From assembly GCF_040802235.1 (NCBI RefSeq), contig NC_133164.1, forward strand, positions 89,582,302-89,646,301: a DNA stretch of 64,000 nucleotides, written 5' to 3'. The DNA comes from Manis javanica. Its lineage: Eukaryota; Chordata; Mammalia; Pholidota; Manidae. The notes under the pieces were generated by a model, which saw only the letters and a program-made list of their open reading frames with translations, did not search any database and was not told the origin of the DNA. Each line of letters starts with the position of its first letter. Position 1 is the first letter of the stretch. A program made the translations under genes and the position numbers. This document shows, piece by piece, positions 12,065-24,539 of this stretch.

Positions 12065-13760
12065 AAATAACAGCTGTATTAAGATATAATTCACATATCA
12101 TACATTTACTTTCAAAGTACACAGTTCAGTGGTTTTAGCATATTCACAGAATTTTACAACTGTCATACTATCTAATTCCAGAACATCTTCATCATTCCAA
12201 AAAGAAGCTCCATATCCATTAGCAGTCACTCCCCAAACAATAGGTAGCCTTTTGTGTCTGGCTTCTTTCACCTAATATAATGTTTTCAAGGTTTATCTGT
12301 GTTGTTGCATTTATCAGAACACCATTCCTTTTTATGGCTGCAGATACTCGATTGTATGGTTATACCACAGTTTGTTTATCCATTCATTAGTTGGTGAGCA
12401 GTGGGCTGTTTTCACTTTTTAGCTGTTACAAACATTGCTTTGAATACTGATGTACAAGATTTTGTGTGCATGTGTGTTTTCAATTCTCTCCAGTATATAC
12501 TTAGGATTAGAACTTCTGGGCCACATGTTTAAATTTTGGAAGAACTGCCAAAGTGTTTTCCAAAGTGTCTTTACCATGTTACATCTCCATCAGTAATGTG
12601 TGAATTCTAGTTTTGCCACATCCTTGCTAATACTTGTTATTATCTGTCCTTTTTATCTAGCTAACCTAGTAGATGTGAAATGATATCTCACAGTGGTTTT
12701 GATTTGCATTTCCTTGATGGCTAATGATGTTGAGCATGTTTCCATGTGTTTATTGGTTATTTTTATATCTTTTCCAAAGATTTGCCTATTTAAATCATTT
12801 CTCTATCATTTAATTTTTTTAAATGATTGAGCTATAGAGTTCTATATTCTGGATATGATATCAGATATATGATTTGCAAATATTTTCTCCCATTCTTTGG
12901 GTTGTCCTTTTACTTCTTTGATAGTGTCCTTTGAAGTACAAAAGTTTTTAAATTTGATAAGGTTCAATTTACTGTCTTTTGCTTATGTTTGCTAAGAAAC
13001 CATTGCCTGATGCAAAGCCACAAAGATTTACTCCTATGTTTTTGTCTAAGAGTTTTATAGTGTTAGCTCTTACATTTAGGTGTTTGACCCATTTTGATTT
13101 GATTTTTGAGTAGGGTATGAGGTAGGTATTCAACTCAATGTGTTTGCATGTTAATAGCCAGTTGTCCCAGAACCCTTTATTGAAAAGATTACTCTTTCCT
13201 CACTGAATGGTCTTGGCATTTTTCAAAGTGGTGAAAATAAAGTGACCCATAAGTGTAAGGGCTTATGTCTGGACTCTGAATTCTATGCCATTGATATATA
13301 TGATTATTTTTATGTCAATACCACACTGTTTTGATTACTGTATGTTTGTATTATGTTTTGAAATTGGGAAGTATGAGTCTTCCAACTTTGTTCTTTTTCA
13401 AAATTGTTTTGGCTATTCTGGGTTCCTTTCATTTCCACATGAATTTTAGGATCAGCTTGTCAATTTCTGAAAAAAAAAATCTATGATAGGTTTTTGATAG
13501 GGATTGTGTTGAATCTGTTGATTATTTTGGGGCATATTGTCATCTTCACAATGTTGTCTCAATCCATAAACATTGATGTCTTTCCATTTATTTTGATGTT
13601 TTAAAATTTATTTCAAGGACATTTTATAGTTTTCATTGTATCTTGCACTTCTTTTGCTAAACTGGTTCCTAAGGATATTATTCTTTTTGATTCTAAGTGG
13701 AATTGTTTCATTTTTGGATTGTTTATTATTAGTGTTTAGAAATATGATTCATTTTTTGCA
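12065..13760 (-). mobile_element. Old L1 (L1M group), 3' UTR and ORF2 remnant
   Basis: Starts with the degenerate L1 3' end (aacagctgtattaagatataattc) and continues through the reverse complement of the ORF2 C-terminal region, e.g. tatggctgcagatactcg, ccattcattagttgg and ttgatagggattgtg. Many stops; no usable frame. Confidence 0.8.
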
Positions 13761-14480
13761 TACATTATTTTATATCTTTTTTTCTGTTAAAATATTGTGG
13801 ACATCATTCTATATCAGAAAATATACTCCATAACATCATTTTAATGACCTTGTAATATTTCACTGTGTGGATATACCATCATTTAATTGACTAGATCCTT
13901 ACTGGTGAACAGTAAGGTTCTTTTAAACTTAAAAAAAAAAAACAAACTGATAAGTACTTGCCATTAAATCTTTGCAAACATCCCTAATTATTTCCTGAAT
14001 ATAAATTCGCACAAGTGGAATTGTTAGGGCAAAATACGTACACATTAGAGTCATTTGTAAGCACTGCAAAAATTGCCTGCCACCCAAATTATAAGGTTTT
14101 CATTTCAACCAAAGGTGTGATATTGATTCCCTTCTTTTCAATTGCCAGTTCGATAGGTGAAAGATGAGTCTCATTACTGCTTTGCTTACATTTCAATTCC
14201 CAGAAAAGTTAAAAATTTTTTCATATGTTCATTAGCTTAAAATTTTTTTCCCTGTGACTTGTATTAGGTTTCTCAGAGCTGAGTGTTCAGTCTTTTCTAG
14301 TTTTGAATAATATTAAAGTCATTAATCTCACGTCATTTATGGTAAAAATTTACTACTCCCTCAATTGTTTTCCATTTTTGTTTAGTTATGGTGCTATTTA
14401 ATGTACAAACTTTTATTTTTTGGGTAATTTATCAGTCTTTATGGCTACTCCTTTTGGTGTATGCTCACAAATTCTTTTCC
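13761..14480 (-). mobile_element. Older L1/HAL1-type fragment
   Basis: Second, more diverged L1-like stretch: gtaatatttcactgtgtgg, attcgcacaagtggaattg and tttatcagtctttatggct resemble reversed L1/HAL1 sequence. It could be a continuation of the neighbouring L1 or a separate insertion. Confidence 0.5.
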
Positions 14481-14919
14481 CCCTCATTTTATTTTTGAAG
14501 AACTAACACAAGATTAAGTAGACACACTTCCTTCTACAACACACCCTGGTATTTAATAAATAATACTGGCCAGTTCTCTCTCCTTTCAATTGTACCATAT
14601 TTATCCTATCTCAGTCTTTGCTCGGGCCATGTCCAACTCAAGCTAGTTCTACTTCCTACTTACTCTGGAACATTTTACTTGTCCTGGCCGTCAGCAATGA
14701 CACCCGCCTCTAAATGCTTAGCAGGCCTAGGAATGCTAGGTTTCGGTGAAGTGTCCTGCATACTAGACGAAGTGTCAGCCCAGAGGTAATGACTTTTGCC
14801 TGGAGGTCAGTTTGGCAGTTTAATTAATTCACTCAACATCTCTGAGTTTATCTGCAAAGTTTAGCAGGTTGGGCATGTAAAGGATTTGCCCCAAGGTAAT
14901 TCTCCAATTTGGCACGCTA
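14481..14919. other. Promoter-proximal flank of LAMA3
   Basis: No repeat or gene recognised. Base composition moves from AT-rich to mixed before the CpG-rich segment. Confidence 0.4.
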
Positions 14920-15044
14920 CCTCTTGCGCTATTGGCAGTGCTTGAAAAGTGTACGTCCCGCCACGCCCAGTTCCCCGCGAGCTCCTTCCCCCAGACTCAG
15001 TGCAGCAGCAGATGTCAGAGGTGCGCAGTGTTTGAGAACTGACA

Positions 15045-15075
15045 AGACTTGTCTTTTGACATCTGAGACTTGTCT
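15045..15075 (+). promoter_or_regulatory. Candidate p53/p63-family response element (two identical decamers)
   Basis: AGACTTGTCT occurs at 15045-15054 and again at 15066-15075 with an 11-bp spacer. Each copy fits the p53-family half-site RRRCWWGYYY at all ten positions, and the spacing (21 bp start to start) is within the range allowed for paired half-sites. The core is CTTG rather than the stronger CATG. The element lies about 340 bp upstream of the start codon. Function is inferred. Confidence 0.4.
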
Positions 15076-15416
15076 GGGAAATCAGTGTCTCCACTGTAAG
15101 CTCTGCAGGCAGTGGCCGTTTCCTCTGTTGTCTCTCCCAAATTTACTGCGGGCCTCCTTCCCCCGTGTCCGAGGTCCAGAGCTGGCTTCTCTGCCTGGCG
15201 GTGGGAAGTGGGGCGGTCCCGCCGCTGGGGAGTGTGGCGGGGCGGGGGAACGCCTGCTGGCTCCCGGCCCGCCGAGGCTGCGGCGCGCGGGCAGACCAGG
15301 TGGCCGCTGGCCAGGCTGGGCGCTGTAAGCTCCCGGGTGCGCGCTGCGCCCGCGGCAGGTTCCCGACCCAGAGCCGGCGGCGCCGGCGCCCGCGCCCGAG
15401 CTGCGTGCGCGGCGGG

Positions 15417-15683
15417 ATGGCGGCGGCCTCGCGGGCTCGCGGCTGGGCGCCCAGGCCGCTCCTGCTCCTCCCGCTGCTGCTGGGACCGCTTGTGCCCGCC
15501 GGGTGCGCGGCCGCGGCCCGACTCAGCCTGCACCCGCCCTACTTCAACCTGGCCGAGGCGGCGCGCATTTGGGCCACCGCCACCTGCGGGAAGCGCGAGG
15601 CCGGCAGCGCGCGGCCCCGGCCCGAGCTCTACTGCAAGTTGGTGGGGGGTCCCCCCGCCCCCGGCAGCGGCCACCCCATCCAG
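15417..15683 (+). CDS. LAMA3: LAMA3 coding exon 1 (laminin subunit alpha-3, long alpha-3B form), 89 codons
   Basis: Laminin alpha-3 is a secreted basement-membrane subunit that assembles with beta and gamma chains; the long form carries an N-terminal LN domain used in network assembly. The ATG at 15417 follows a GC-rich leader (ggcgggATGg). The peptide starts [10 protein letters not shown], has a leucine-rich signal core at residues 15-26 and a likely cleavage near residues 31-34 (GCAAAA). The LN domain then begins with [19 protein letters not shown], a close match to the LAMA3 LN start as I remember it, followed by cysteines at residues 57 and 73 and the block ELYCKLVGG. The exon ends CAG before a GTGAGG donor at 15684, in phase 0. 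LAMA5 has a similar motif but lacks [10 protein letters not shown]. The frame is open upstream of the ATG, but the signal peptide and family alignment fix this start. The internal promoter of the short alpha-3A form is known to lie far downstream and is not in this window. Confidence 0.95.
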
Positions 15684-15923
15684 GTGAGGACCCGGGAGAG
15701 CGCGAGGGCGGCGGGCGGCGGGCGCCCTCCCCGTGCGACCACCCACCCGCGGCCCCGGGACGAAGGGACTGGGCCCCTTCCGAAGCGCGCTTGTGACCCC
15801 AGGCGACCGGGAAGGGCCCCCCAGTCCTTGCGCGGGCCGGCGGCTCCGGGAGTGACCCTGCGGGAGCCCCGCCCTTACCCACACGCCCGAGGCGGGGATG
15901 CGCGAAGCGCGCGAAGTGGATAG

Positions 15924-18656
15924 AGGCCAGGTTCAGTCTGGGCACACGGAGGACAAGGTCTGAAGCTGCGCGGTAAGGTGTCGGTGGAACTGCGGTCCCA
16001 GTCTCCATGGACACCCAGGTAGCGCGGGGCCGGAGCCCCGCCTCCCCCCCCACCGCCCAGGCTTCATACGCTCGCCTCCCTAGAGGCACCTCTTCTCACA
16101 GACCTTGTTCTGAGAAGTTGGTGGCAGTTGGCTCTTGCGGGTATTTAAAAGAATTTTTTTAAGATTATATATAGTTTCACTCCGTTGCACCTAAAAGATG
16201 CACTTCACCCTATTGCCTGAAGTGCCACCATTCCGTCACTGGGGCGAGTCAGGCTTGAAATGAACAGAGCTAGACACGACGCTCCGAGCCCGACAGAGAA
16301 TCGTACCAGGAACCCCTGGGGTGCTGATTGCATCCCTGGAGCTTCATGAGCATCTGGAGGTGTGCCCGCTCTTTCTCCACGACCCTCACAAAGCGCTAGA
16401 AACCGAGCAGGTGAGCAGGTTAAGAAAACCTGCCCGTGTCGTTGAATAGAGCAGCTGCATTTGCACACAGCCAAATCCTCCAAAGAGGAAGCAGTTTCGG
16501 AGCTTGGGCTCCAAAAGTGAAAAAGATTATCATTGAGAATCTAGGTCACTGTTTTAGAAACTCTTTTGACTATGCACTTTCATAACTGACAAATTGTTGA
16601 ATATGCAGTGTCAATATGTGCTTGCTTATATTTTATATGCATGTATTACTTTATTAATATATTGTTTGTATAAACTATAAACCATGCAAAAACAGAAATA
16701 AAGAAAATAATGATGAAAATACTTAACAATTTTCTCTGTTAATTGTCCCATGTAATTTTGCTTTCTCTGTTTTGTGATTGCATATAACTGTTTACAAATA
16801 TACAGATATGTATATGATATAATTATGTGTACAATTATTTCCGACAAGTTTAGCACTTACGAGGCATTGATTCAAAGTTGGTTTTACATTAATACTTGAA
16901 TTTAGTGGTTGTCACTGAATAGCTGAAATGATACCTTCAAAAGTCCATAGATTCAAAAGGAAGAATTCCATTGACTGCTGAGTTCCAGGACCAGCTATGT
17001 AATTTACAGAGTCTAGTGCAAAATGAAAATGTGGAGCCCCTTATTCAAAACTTACAAATTTCAAGACCGTGATAGCAGAGCCTTAAATTAAGTGATGGGC
17101 CTTTCTAAGCAGGGAATCCCATGTGAACATGCACAGGTCTGATGCTGTCTTAGCTAAATCCTGGTGCTCATATTTCTGCCTCATCCTTCAGTTATTCCAA
17201 AATTTTTTACAAGTAGAAACTTTGCCAGTAAATGTTCACTTTTCCAGGGGCATTCAATACTTCCTGGTAGGAAGGTGGTGTTTCATGCTTTAAACAATAG
17301 ATTCAAAGCTCACCACAAGTTTTCTTTTGGAAAATATTAAAATTGTTATGAAATTCCGTTTCCATGTTTTTAAAATGTGCAAAGATGAGAACTTTTAGAG
17401 TAATGTGGTTCCATCTTTTCAGCAACCAAAGCTGAGACATTTCCAAACATCGATTTCTCAAAACACTCTTTCTATATCATGTATTTCTTTAGAATAGTAT
17501 TTATTTTTTCACATATTGTGAAAGCAGCAAATTTACTTTGATGAACCAGGGTAGATATGCCTGCTGTTCTATAAATACCTTTCAGGTGGTATATTACTGG
17601 CAGGCAGCCACTTGTCATTCTGAAAGAAGTCAGAATTGGAATTGTGAAAAATAAAAAGGTGTAACTCATCTTTAAATTTAAAAAGTCTTCTAAGAACTTT
17701 ACCATGAGATAACTTGTGAACTGGTATAGTCGGATTTGGGGGTCGCTCCCTGTTTCAATACAAGGTTGTGACTGTTCAGCTATTTAGGAGAATAGATTCC
17801 ACATGTCCACTTAACTGGGCACAGGTTAGCTTGGATGTGTCTGGTCAGATGATACCCTGGTGGAACCCCTTCTCTTCCACTGGGCAGAAGTTCAGGACCA
17901 TTGGTCACTTGTGACCAGCTGACTTGTGGATTGTGTGTAGACTAAGCAATCTGTATATTAATTATTAATAAATATTGATTTCTTCATTTTAAGTACAATA
18001 AATGTTTTAATATTTCCTTTTTGCACCCCACTGGATTGCCTGGCACACATTGGAGAGAACTGTTCTAATTAAGGGGAGAGCAAAGACAAGGCGAAGGAAT
18101 TTCCAGCTGTCTCCTCTGCCCCAGATTTGCATAGAAATGGGCTCACTCTCATTCTCCTGAAGTGTTATTTTTATCAAGTGCTTATAGGTTGACACTATTG
18201 TTATGGAAGTCCAGAAAAGTTATGTTCTGGTTCTGATTGAGTTTCCAGGATAGGTCGTTGAACCTGGGTGAACCGGGTTCCTAGTCCTAGATGGAGTAGG
18301 AAGTGGCTTTCTAGGTCACTGGGCAGGCTGCATTTCCAGGCCAAGGTGCAGCCTGCAGTAAAAGAATGCTATCTGGTGTTAGGCTTTATTCTTCCCTAAA
18401 AACAAGGGGTGACCAGACGCTCAGTTGAGTGCTTTCTGCTTTCACAGCTGAGGGTCTGAGAAACGGCACTGGTCGCTGATGTGAGAGGTTCTCATCTAAT
18501 TGAGGAGAGAAGTGTGTTGGAAGCTGAGGTCCAGAAGCTGGGCTATTAGACATTTGCTCCAGCCCAGTGTTGGCAGCCCAGCTGGTACAGACCTGCCTTT
18601 CAGAAGAGTGAAGGGTGGTGGAAGATGGGTGGCAGAAGAGAAGAGAGAATAGGATG
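15924..18656. other. Intron 1, proximal unassigned tract
   Basis: No clear named repeat and no exon. AT-rich patches at 16.6-16.9 kb and 17.9-18.0 kb. The position, just downstream of the promoter, makes conserved regulatory sequence possible, but none can be shown without alignment. Confidence 0.4.
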
Positions 18657-18730
18657 ATTAGCCAAAGGTTAGCAATGAAAGTTTATGTACAAATTATTTA
18701 CCAAACATATGATCTTGACTTTGTTCATTG
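18657..18730 (+). repeat. Chimeric duplicated segment (two nearby sources)
   Basis: 18657-18700 is identical over 44 bases to 20033-20076. 18697-18730 matches 19564-19597 at 33 of 34 bases. The two parts overlap at TTTA (18697-18700). All three sites are in the same orientation. Confidence 0.85.
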
Positions 18731-19164
18731 CACCTGTGTGGTGACTGTCTTGCCTCTGCTCATGTGCAGCTTAAGGTGGGTAATGGAGAAGAGTTAACTA
18801 AAGTAGTTCTATTTTTCAAACTTTCTAAAAATAAATCTTTGGGGTCAGCCAGGATTTAGAATTTCAAGCCAAAAGGATTTTGCAAAAAATGTGAAAACTG
18901 AATAAAAGTCAACTCTTAGAATAAACCAGAAACCTGGATTTGTGGTCCTGATTCTGTAGTGACAATGCTGATACTTGAATGGTAGCATGGGTCAACAGGC
19001 AGGGAGTTTTAAAAGTCTGGGTTTTGTTTGTTGTGTGAAAGAAGTTCACTGTGATTTCTCTGGACTTGAGATTTACTAAATTAGATTTTACATACTTGTT
19101 ACTGTTCAGACACTGAGTTTTTGGTGTTTGAGAGCTCTGGGATTCAGGGATCTTGGCTGTCTGG

Positions 19165-19245
19165 TTCACAGCTGTGTCTCCATTGCTTAGCACAAAGCCT
19201 GGAACAGTACAGGTGCTTGGAAAATATTTAATGAAAGGATGGGGG
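19165..19245 (+). repeat. L2/MIR 3' tail fragment
   Basis: cattgcttagcacaaagcc, then aggtgcttggaaaatattta and aatgaaaggatg, in the order of an L2 3' end. Confidence 0.55.
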
Positions 19246-19563
19246 AGTGAAGATACAGTTAAAGGCTGTAAAGGAGTTAATGTAAAGAGTAGACAAGAAA
19301 AATAGGCTTTTCAAAATATGTTTTAAAAAGTTAGTTTTTTTCTGTTGAAAGGTAATTACAACAGAAATATGTCATACTTTGTGCTTTAATTTTAAATGTT
19401 TTCTTATGGAATCTAAAAACATTATTACTGATGTCTGATAGAGAAGGTGATAAAATGAAGTGGAAGGATATGTCAAAAATATAACCTTGTGTTTGGTGTA
19501 GCTTAATTGGCATAAATACTATACTTACAAAATACTATACTCACAAGGAATTAAATGTACATG

Positions 19564-19597
19564 TTTACCAAGCATATGATCTTGACTTTGTTCATTG
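19564..19597 (+). repeat. Single-source copy matching the right half of 18657-18730
   Basis: tttaccaagcatatgatctt and the bases after it differ from 18697-18730 at one position. Confidence 0.85.
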
Positions 19598-20032
19598 ACA
19601 GTTCAAACGCATCTTTTATATGTTCCTTCATTACATTTTAATTTATGACTAGGGATTGATACCTGACCTGAATGATACTGATAGGGAAGCACACACTGAC
19701 TTGTGACAAAGCAGTCTCAATTGTGTGTTTGTGTAACTTGGATTAATGGCCATAAACAGGAAACTCAGTTTCACTAAGGCTTTGTTTATAGAACTATTGT
19801 GAAAGGGAATCATTTGTTAACTTCAACAAGGGCCTTTCCTTTGTTAAATTGATGTGGGAATCTTGAGAGAGGGCTGGGAAATCTAAGACATTTACCAAGT
19901 CCATTGATGTATTTGTAGTAATATTAAAGATAAGAGTGATTTTGAGACTTCCGACAAGTGAGTAGTTGGCAATTTCAGGATGAGTTTTTTTTAAAAAATG
20001 ATTTTCCTAATAGTTGTTATGTGTTTGTGGAC

Positions 20033-20076
20033 ATTAGCCAAAGGTTAGCAATGAAAGTTTATGTACAAATTATTTA
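20033..20076 (+). repeat. Single-source copy matching the left half of 18657-18730
   Basis: attagccaaaggttagcaat and the following 24 bases are identical to 18657-18700. Confidence 0.85.
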
Positions 20077-20519
20077 AAAAGACCAACACGAATGTTTTCC
20101 CTTGGAGAGCCAGTTCACTTTACCAGTGAAGAAACATGGTTCTCCACACTAGAATATCAGAGTTCAAATGTGTTCCTCAACAAATCAGATTACAAATCAG
20201 GAGCTCACTAACCTTCAGGGTTGCTGATGAATAGTTGGAACTGGGAGTGTTCAGTCCTTGAGTTCAAGATTTTTCTTCATGCTCTAAATTACCTGTACCA
20301 TTGAGAATGGATCATTTAATCTGATAAGAATATACAGTCATAGGGAAAGGAGAGGGTTAAAAGTTATTAATTTCAGTCCCTTACTTGTAAGAAAAGTACA
20401 CCTAAGCCATTACAGAAAGAGAGCTGTGTGTGTTTAACATCTTTAGAGCAAGTACGAATGTGAAAACTACATATTTTCTTCACATCTTTTGCCAAAACTA
20501 GATTGAAACATGTGAGTCA

Positions 20520-22720
20520 TTTTTGACAGCTTTATTGAGGCATAACTTAAATACCATAGCATACATCCACTGTAAGTGTGAATTCAGTAGTTTTTGGTAA
20601 ATTTATGGAGTTGTGCAACTATCACAACTATGATTAGAACATTTCCAGCAGCCCCAACAGGTCTCTTGTGACTGTGCCCTCATTCTCTGTACCTAACTGC
20701 ACTCGTGTGATTTCTGTCTCTAAAAAGTTGCCATTTCTGGAAATTTCATGTAAATGGAATCATGCAACATGTGCTTTTTTGGGTCTTATTTTTTCCACTT
20801 AGCATAACCATTTTAGGTTCACTCATATTGTTGCACAGTTTAATGGCTTTTTCTTTTTATTGCAGAAAATAGTATTCTTTTGTATGGCTATATTATATTT
20901 TCTGTATCCACTCACTAGTTGATGAACATTTGGATTGTTTCTAAGTTTTGGCTATTGTAAGTATTGCTGCTGTGAACATTCACAAACATATCTTTGTGTG
21001 GACATATGATTTTAGTTTTCACAGGTAGATTCCTAGGAGTGGAATTGCTAGATCCTATAGTAAGTTTATATTTAAGTTTTTGAGAAACTTTCCACTATTG
21101 AAGTGGGCTACTGAAGTGTCCCAACTGTTATTATAGAACTATTTCTCCCTTCAGTTCTGTCAGTTTTTGCTTCATGTTTATTTGAGGCTTTTTTGTTGGG
21201 TGCAAAAACATTTAAACTGTTCTATCTTCTTGATGGATTGGCTATCAATGTGTAATCTCTATCTTTATCTCTTGTAATTATTTTTGACTTACAGTCTGTT
21301 TTGTGTGATATTATAAAGCCACCACAGCTCTCTTTTGGTTACTATTTGCATGGAATAACTATTTCTGTCCTTTCACTTTTAACTTATTTGTGTTTGTGGA
21401 TCTAAAGTGAATCCTCTTTTAGACATCATATATTTGGATCATGGTGGTTGTTTTTTTAATGTCCATTCTGCCAATCTCTGCTTTTTAATTGGTAAATTTA
21501 ATCTTTTTACATTTAAAGTAGATTATTGACAAGGAAGGGCTTGCTTCTGCTATTTTGCTATTTCCTTTGTGTCTTACTTTTTTTGGTTTCTCAGTTCCAC
21601 CATTATTACCTTCTTTTGTATTTAGTTTCTTTTTTTAATGTACCATTTTGGTTTCTCCTCATTTCCTTTCCTGTATATTTTTAAATTTTTTTTTCTGAGT
21701 GGTTACTCTGGGAATTACAATTAATATCCTAAATTTATCACAACCCAGTTTGAGGTGATATCATTTTAGCTTCAAAAGTATCCCAAACTGCTCCTCTACA
21801 GGTCTGTTTCCCCTCTTTATGATGTTATCACAAATGACATCTTTATACATTGTTGCCCATCAACATAAATATAGAACTGTTTTATGCATTTGTCTTTTGG
21901 AAAAATGTTACAAACCAAAACTACAATAATGCTGGCTGTATTTACCTGTGTAATTGTCTGTACTGGTATTCTTTCTCTCTTCATATGGCTTTGCATTACT
22001 GCCTAGTTTCCTTTAGCGAGGTCTACTAGCAAAAACTCCTTCAGCTCTTATTTGGGAATGTCCTAATTTCTCCCTCACCTTTGAAGGATAATTTGACCAG
22101 GTATAGCCTTGGCTGATAGTTTTTCTTTTAGTACTTTAAATATCATTTCACTGCCTTCCGGCTTCCATGGTTTCCACAGAAAAATAGGCTTTCCATCTTA
22201 TTGATGATCCCTTGTACATGAAGAATTGCTTCTCGCTTGCTGCTTTCAAGAATTTTTCTTTGTCTTTTGACATTTGATTATAGTGTGTCTCAGTATGGAT
22301 GTCTTTGAGTTTATCCTACTTGGAGTTTAAGTTTCTTTGATGTGTAGAGTTACATCTTTCATCAAATTTGAGATATTTCAAACATCACTTCTTCAAATAG
22401 CCTTTCTGCCTCTTTCTCTTCTCTCCTTCTGGGACTTCCATAATGTGTATGTTGGGTTCATTTTATAGTGTGCCATAGGTGCTTTGAGCTTTATTTATTT
22501 TTCTCTCTCTTTTTTCTTTCTTATCCTCAGGATGGATAATTTATTGACTTATCTTTAAGTTACTGATTGTAGGTGGTTGTAGGTTTTTGAATAGGTTCCA
22601 TAGTTCTGGAAAAATTCACTGAGACAGGTTTTGCCAGATTAATTGTTGCCTCAGTGGAGGGAGAGATCTCTGAAGCTTCTTCCTTTGTCATTTTTGGTGA
22701 TACCTCACGTCTCTTTTTTT
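20520..22720 (-). mobile_element. Old L1 (L1M group), long 3' portion
   Basis: Starts with a reversed L1 3' end (gctttattgaggcataact). It passes through reversed C-terminal ORF2-type sequence (cactcactagttgatgaac, cctaggagtggaattgct) to about 21.1 kb, then continues in L1-associated sequence (tgcctctttctcttctctcc, cataatgtgtatgttgg) to about 22.7 kb. It may be two adjoining fragments. Heavily mutated. Confidence 0.7.
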
Positions 22721-23354
22721 AAGTGTTTCTTACTTTCTGGTGCCACAAGATGTTCTGGGGTCATTTTTTATTTTCTTTACTCCAGCCTTGGACCTTTCCA
22801 AGGAGCTCTAGTTTATTTATTTATTTATTTTAATTGAGTGTGGTGGTTAGAAATCAAGATCTGGGTATGAGGTGTCCTTATTGTTACTGTTGTAGCATTG
22901 CTTCTAGACTCTTTCAGTGGACAGAGCTGGGAAATATATGTATATCTACCAGTTCCTATATGCACACACATCTACATTAGAAATGCAGCTGATTTTTGTA
23001 TTTTGATTTTGTGTTCTCTGCTCTGCTGTAATTTTTTTGTAGACTATCTAGGATTTTCTACTTACAGGATCACATGTGTTTGATTTCTTCCTTTCCAAAT
23101 CTGTACACCTTTAATTTCTTTTTCTTTTAACTCATTAATTTACAAACACTGAAGTGACTCTCTCATGCCAGGCAGGCATCGTGCTAGATGCTGAGTATGC
23201 AAAGATGTTCCAGACATGCTCTTTCTGTAGCTGAGTAGCTTTTTTATGGCTTTTTTTTTCTTTTAAAAGACCAGGGAAACTCCTATGAGGTAAAACATAA
23301 TATCACCTCATTGTACATACTATCAAACTATTTCCTCTCAGAAGTGAAGAACTT
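22721..23354. other. Unassigned intron 1 tract
   Basis: Contains a short (TTTA)n run near 22813-22830; otherwise no named element. Confidence 0.4.
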
Positions 23355-23545
23355 TACCTCTACAAACATGTAGATCTGAGTTTGAATTCTACTGTACCAG
23401 CTCTCTGACCTTGGAAATTACATAATATCAATTTCCCCATATATAAAACAGGATTAATAATAGTGTCTATCTCACAGATCTGTTGGGAGATAAAAAGCAT
23501 TTAATATGTTTCTTGATATGTAGTGCTCAATAAATGTGTTTTTTC
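23355..23545 (+). repeat. MIR SINE
   Basis: gagtttgaattctactgta, ctctgaccttgg, tttccccatatataaaacag and tgctcaataaatgtg follow MIR order. Confidence 0.75.
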
Positions 23546-24239
23546 ATGGAGTGAAAAAAATCTTAGGTAAGACTTTTAAAGTGCTATGCTACGAAAGTGA
23601 CTTATCAAAAGTCATTAAAAATTTTTGAGTAAAAAATTCTTTTATTAAGGAAATGTACAGTACATTATTTATGAACGTATTTGGCATACTAAATAATCCA
23701 TGGATATAAAGACTTCTATAGACATCTGTAGAATAGCAATGTTAAATTGTCTTGGTATTTTGTTAATAACTACTTCAGATATTTATTTACATAGGGACAC
23801 ATTTTCTATTGCTAAAGTAATATTGGAGAAGTATCAATTTCTCAAGGTTAGTTTTGGTGGCAGTAATACTTGATTCTTCCTGATCATAAATTTATTTCCA
23901 GTTGTGATTCAGGCTTTCATGAAACCTGCATTAACTCTTGATCAGCATTCTAGAATTGCTTGCCTAGTGAGGAAGAAGTTATTAATTGGTACCTTAGTGG
24001 TCTTGGTTACTGGAACTGCCTATAGTTGTGCTGAATATGTGGGCTTCTGGCCAAGGGGGAAGCAGGGGTTGAAATCCAGCCTGGGCAAAGCTGTATCTGT
24101 TCAGAGGCAAAGAACCTTTTTCTGCTTCACAGAAAAGAGCTGTTTGCATGAACCAGTAGGGCCTTGATTGGATCCTCATGCCAGCAGGGTGGAACCTGCC
24201 CTGGGGAAAGCCAACTCTTTGAGTCCCATGTGTCCTGCC

Positions 24240-24335
24240 AGGTTCCCAATGTCGTAAGCATATTGTATTCTCTCAGTGGTTTGCCCATCCTAGATGCTCA
24301 GAAAATACATGTGGAATTAATAAATGAATATTAGC
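24240..24335 (+). repeat. L2/MIR-type 3' tail
   Basis: tagatgctcagaaaatacat followed by gtggaattaataaatgaata, a degraded copy of the usual ...gctcaataaatgttt end. Confidence 0.45.
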
Positions 24336-24539
24336 TAGGGAGTAACATAGATTTATTCAGATTTTCCTTGTACATCTTTACTGAGAAGTGGGGGAAAAAG
24401 CAATTCTCCATTACTTTCAAGTTGTACAGTATACTGCACATACTGTTTATAGGAGTGACACCAAATAAGGGGCAGAATGGTGAGTAGGCAGAACAGCCTA
24501 GTAGCCAGGGGACTTGCCCCCTTAATTAGTGCAGGATAT

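Larger units (their letters stand above)
14920..15900 (+). promoter_or_regulatory. LAMA3: CpG-rich promoter of the long LAMA3 transcript
   Basis: GC and CpG content rise sharply from about 15.15 kb, through exon 1, to about 15.9 kb, in contrast with the AT-rich flanks. GC boxes of Sp1 type are visible at 15210-15216 and as an overlapping pair at 15236-15248. No TATA box is placed sensibly upstream of the ATG, as is usual for a CpG-island promoter. The exact transcription start cannot be read from sequence. Several long open frames on both strands here are consequences of GC content, not genes. Confidence 0.8.

Noticed and set aside
1-14900. Possible exons of an upstream neighbour such as ANKRD29
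   Set aside because: In human that gene lies upstream on the opposite strand, but no ankyrin-repeat coding sequence was seen here.
15165-15416. In-frame N-terminal extension of LAMA3 exon 1
   Set aside because: The frame is open, but the upstream peptide is arginine/glycine-rich and would bury the signal peptide. The ATG at 15417 fits the family.
15015-15884. 289-codon open frame on the minus strand over the LAMA3 promoter
   Set aside because: Proline/arginine/glycine-rich translation typical of GC-rich DNA. It is antisense to exon 1 and has no domain.
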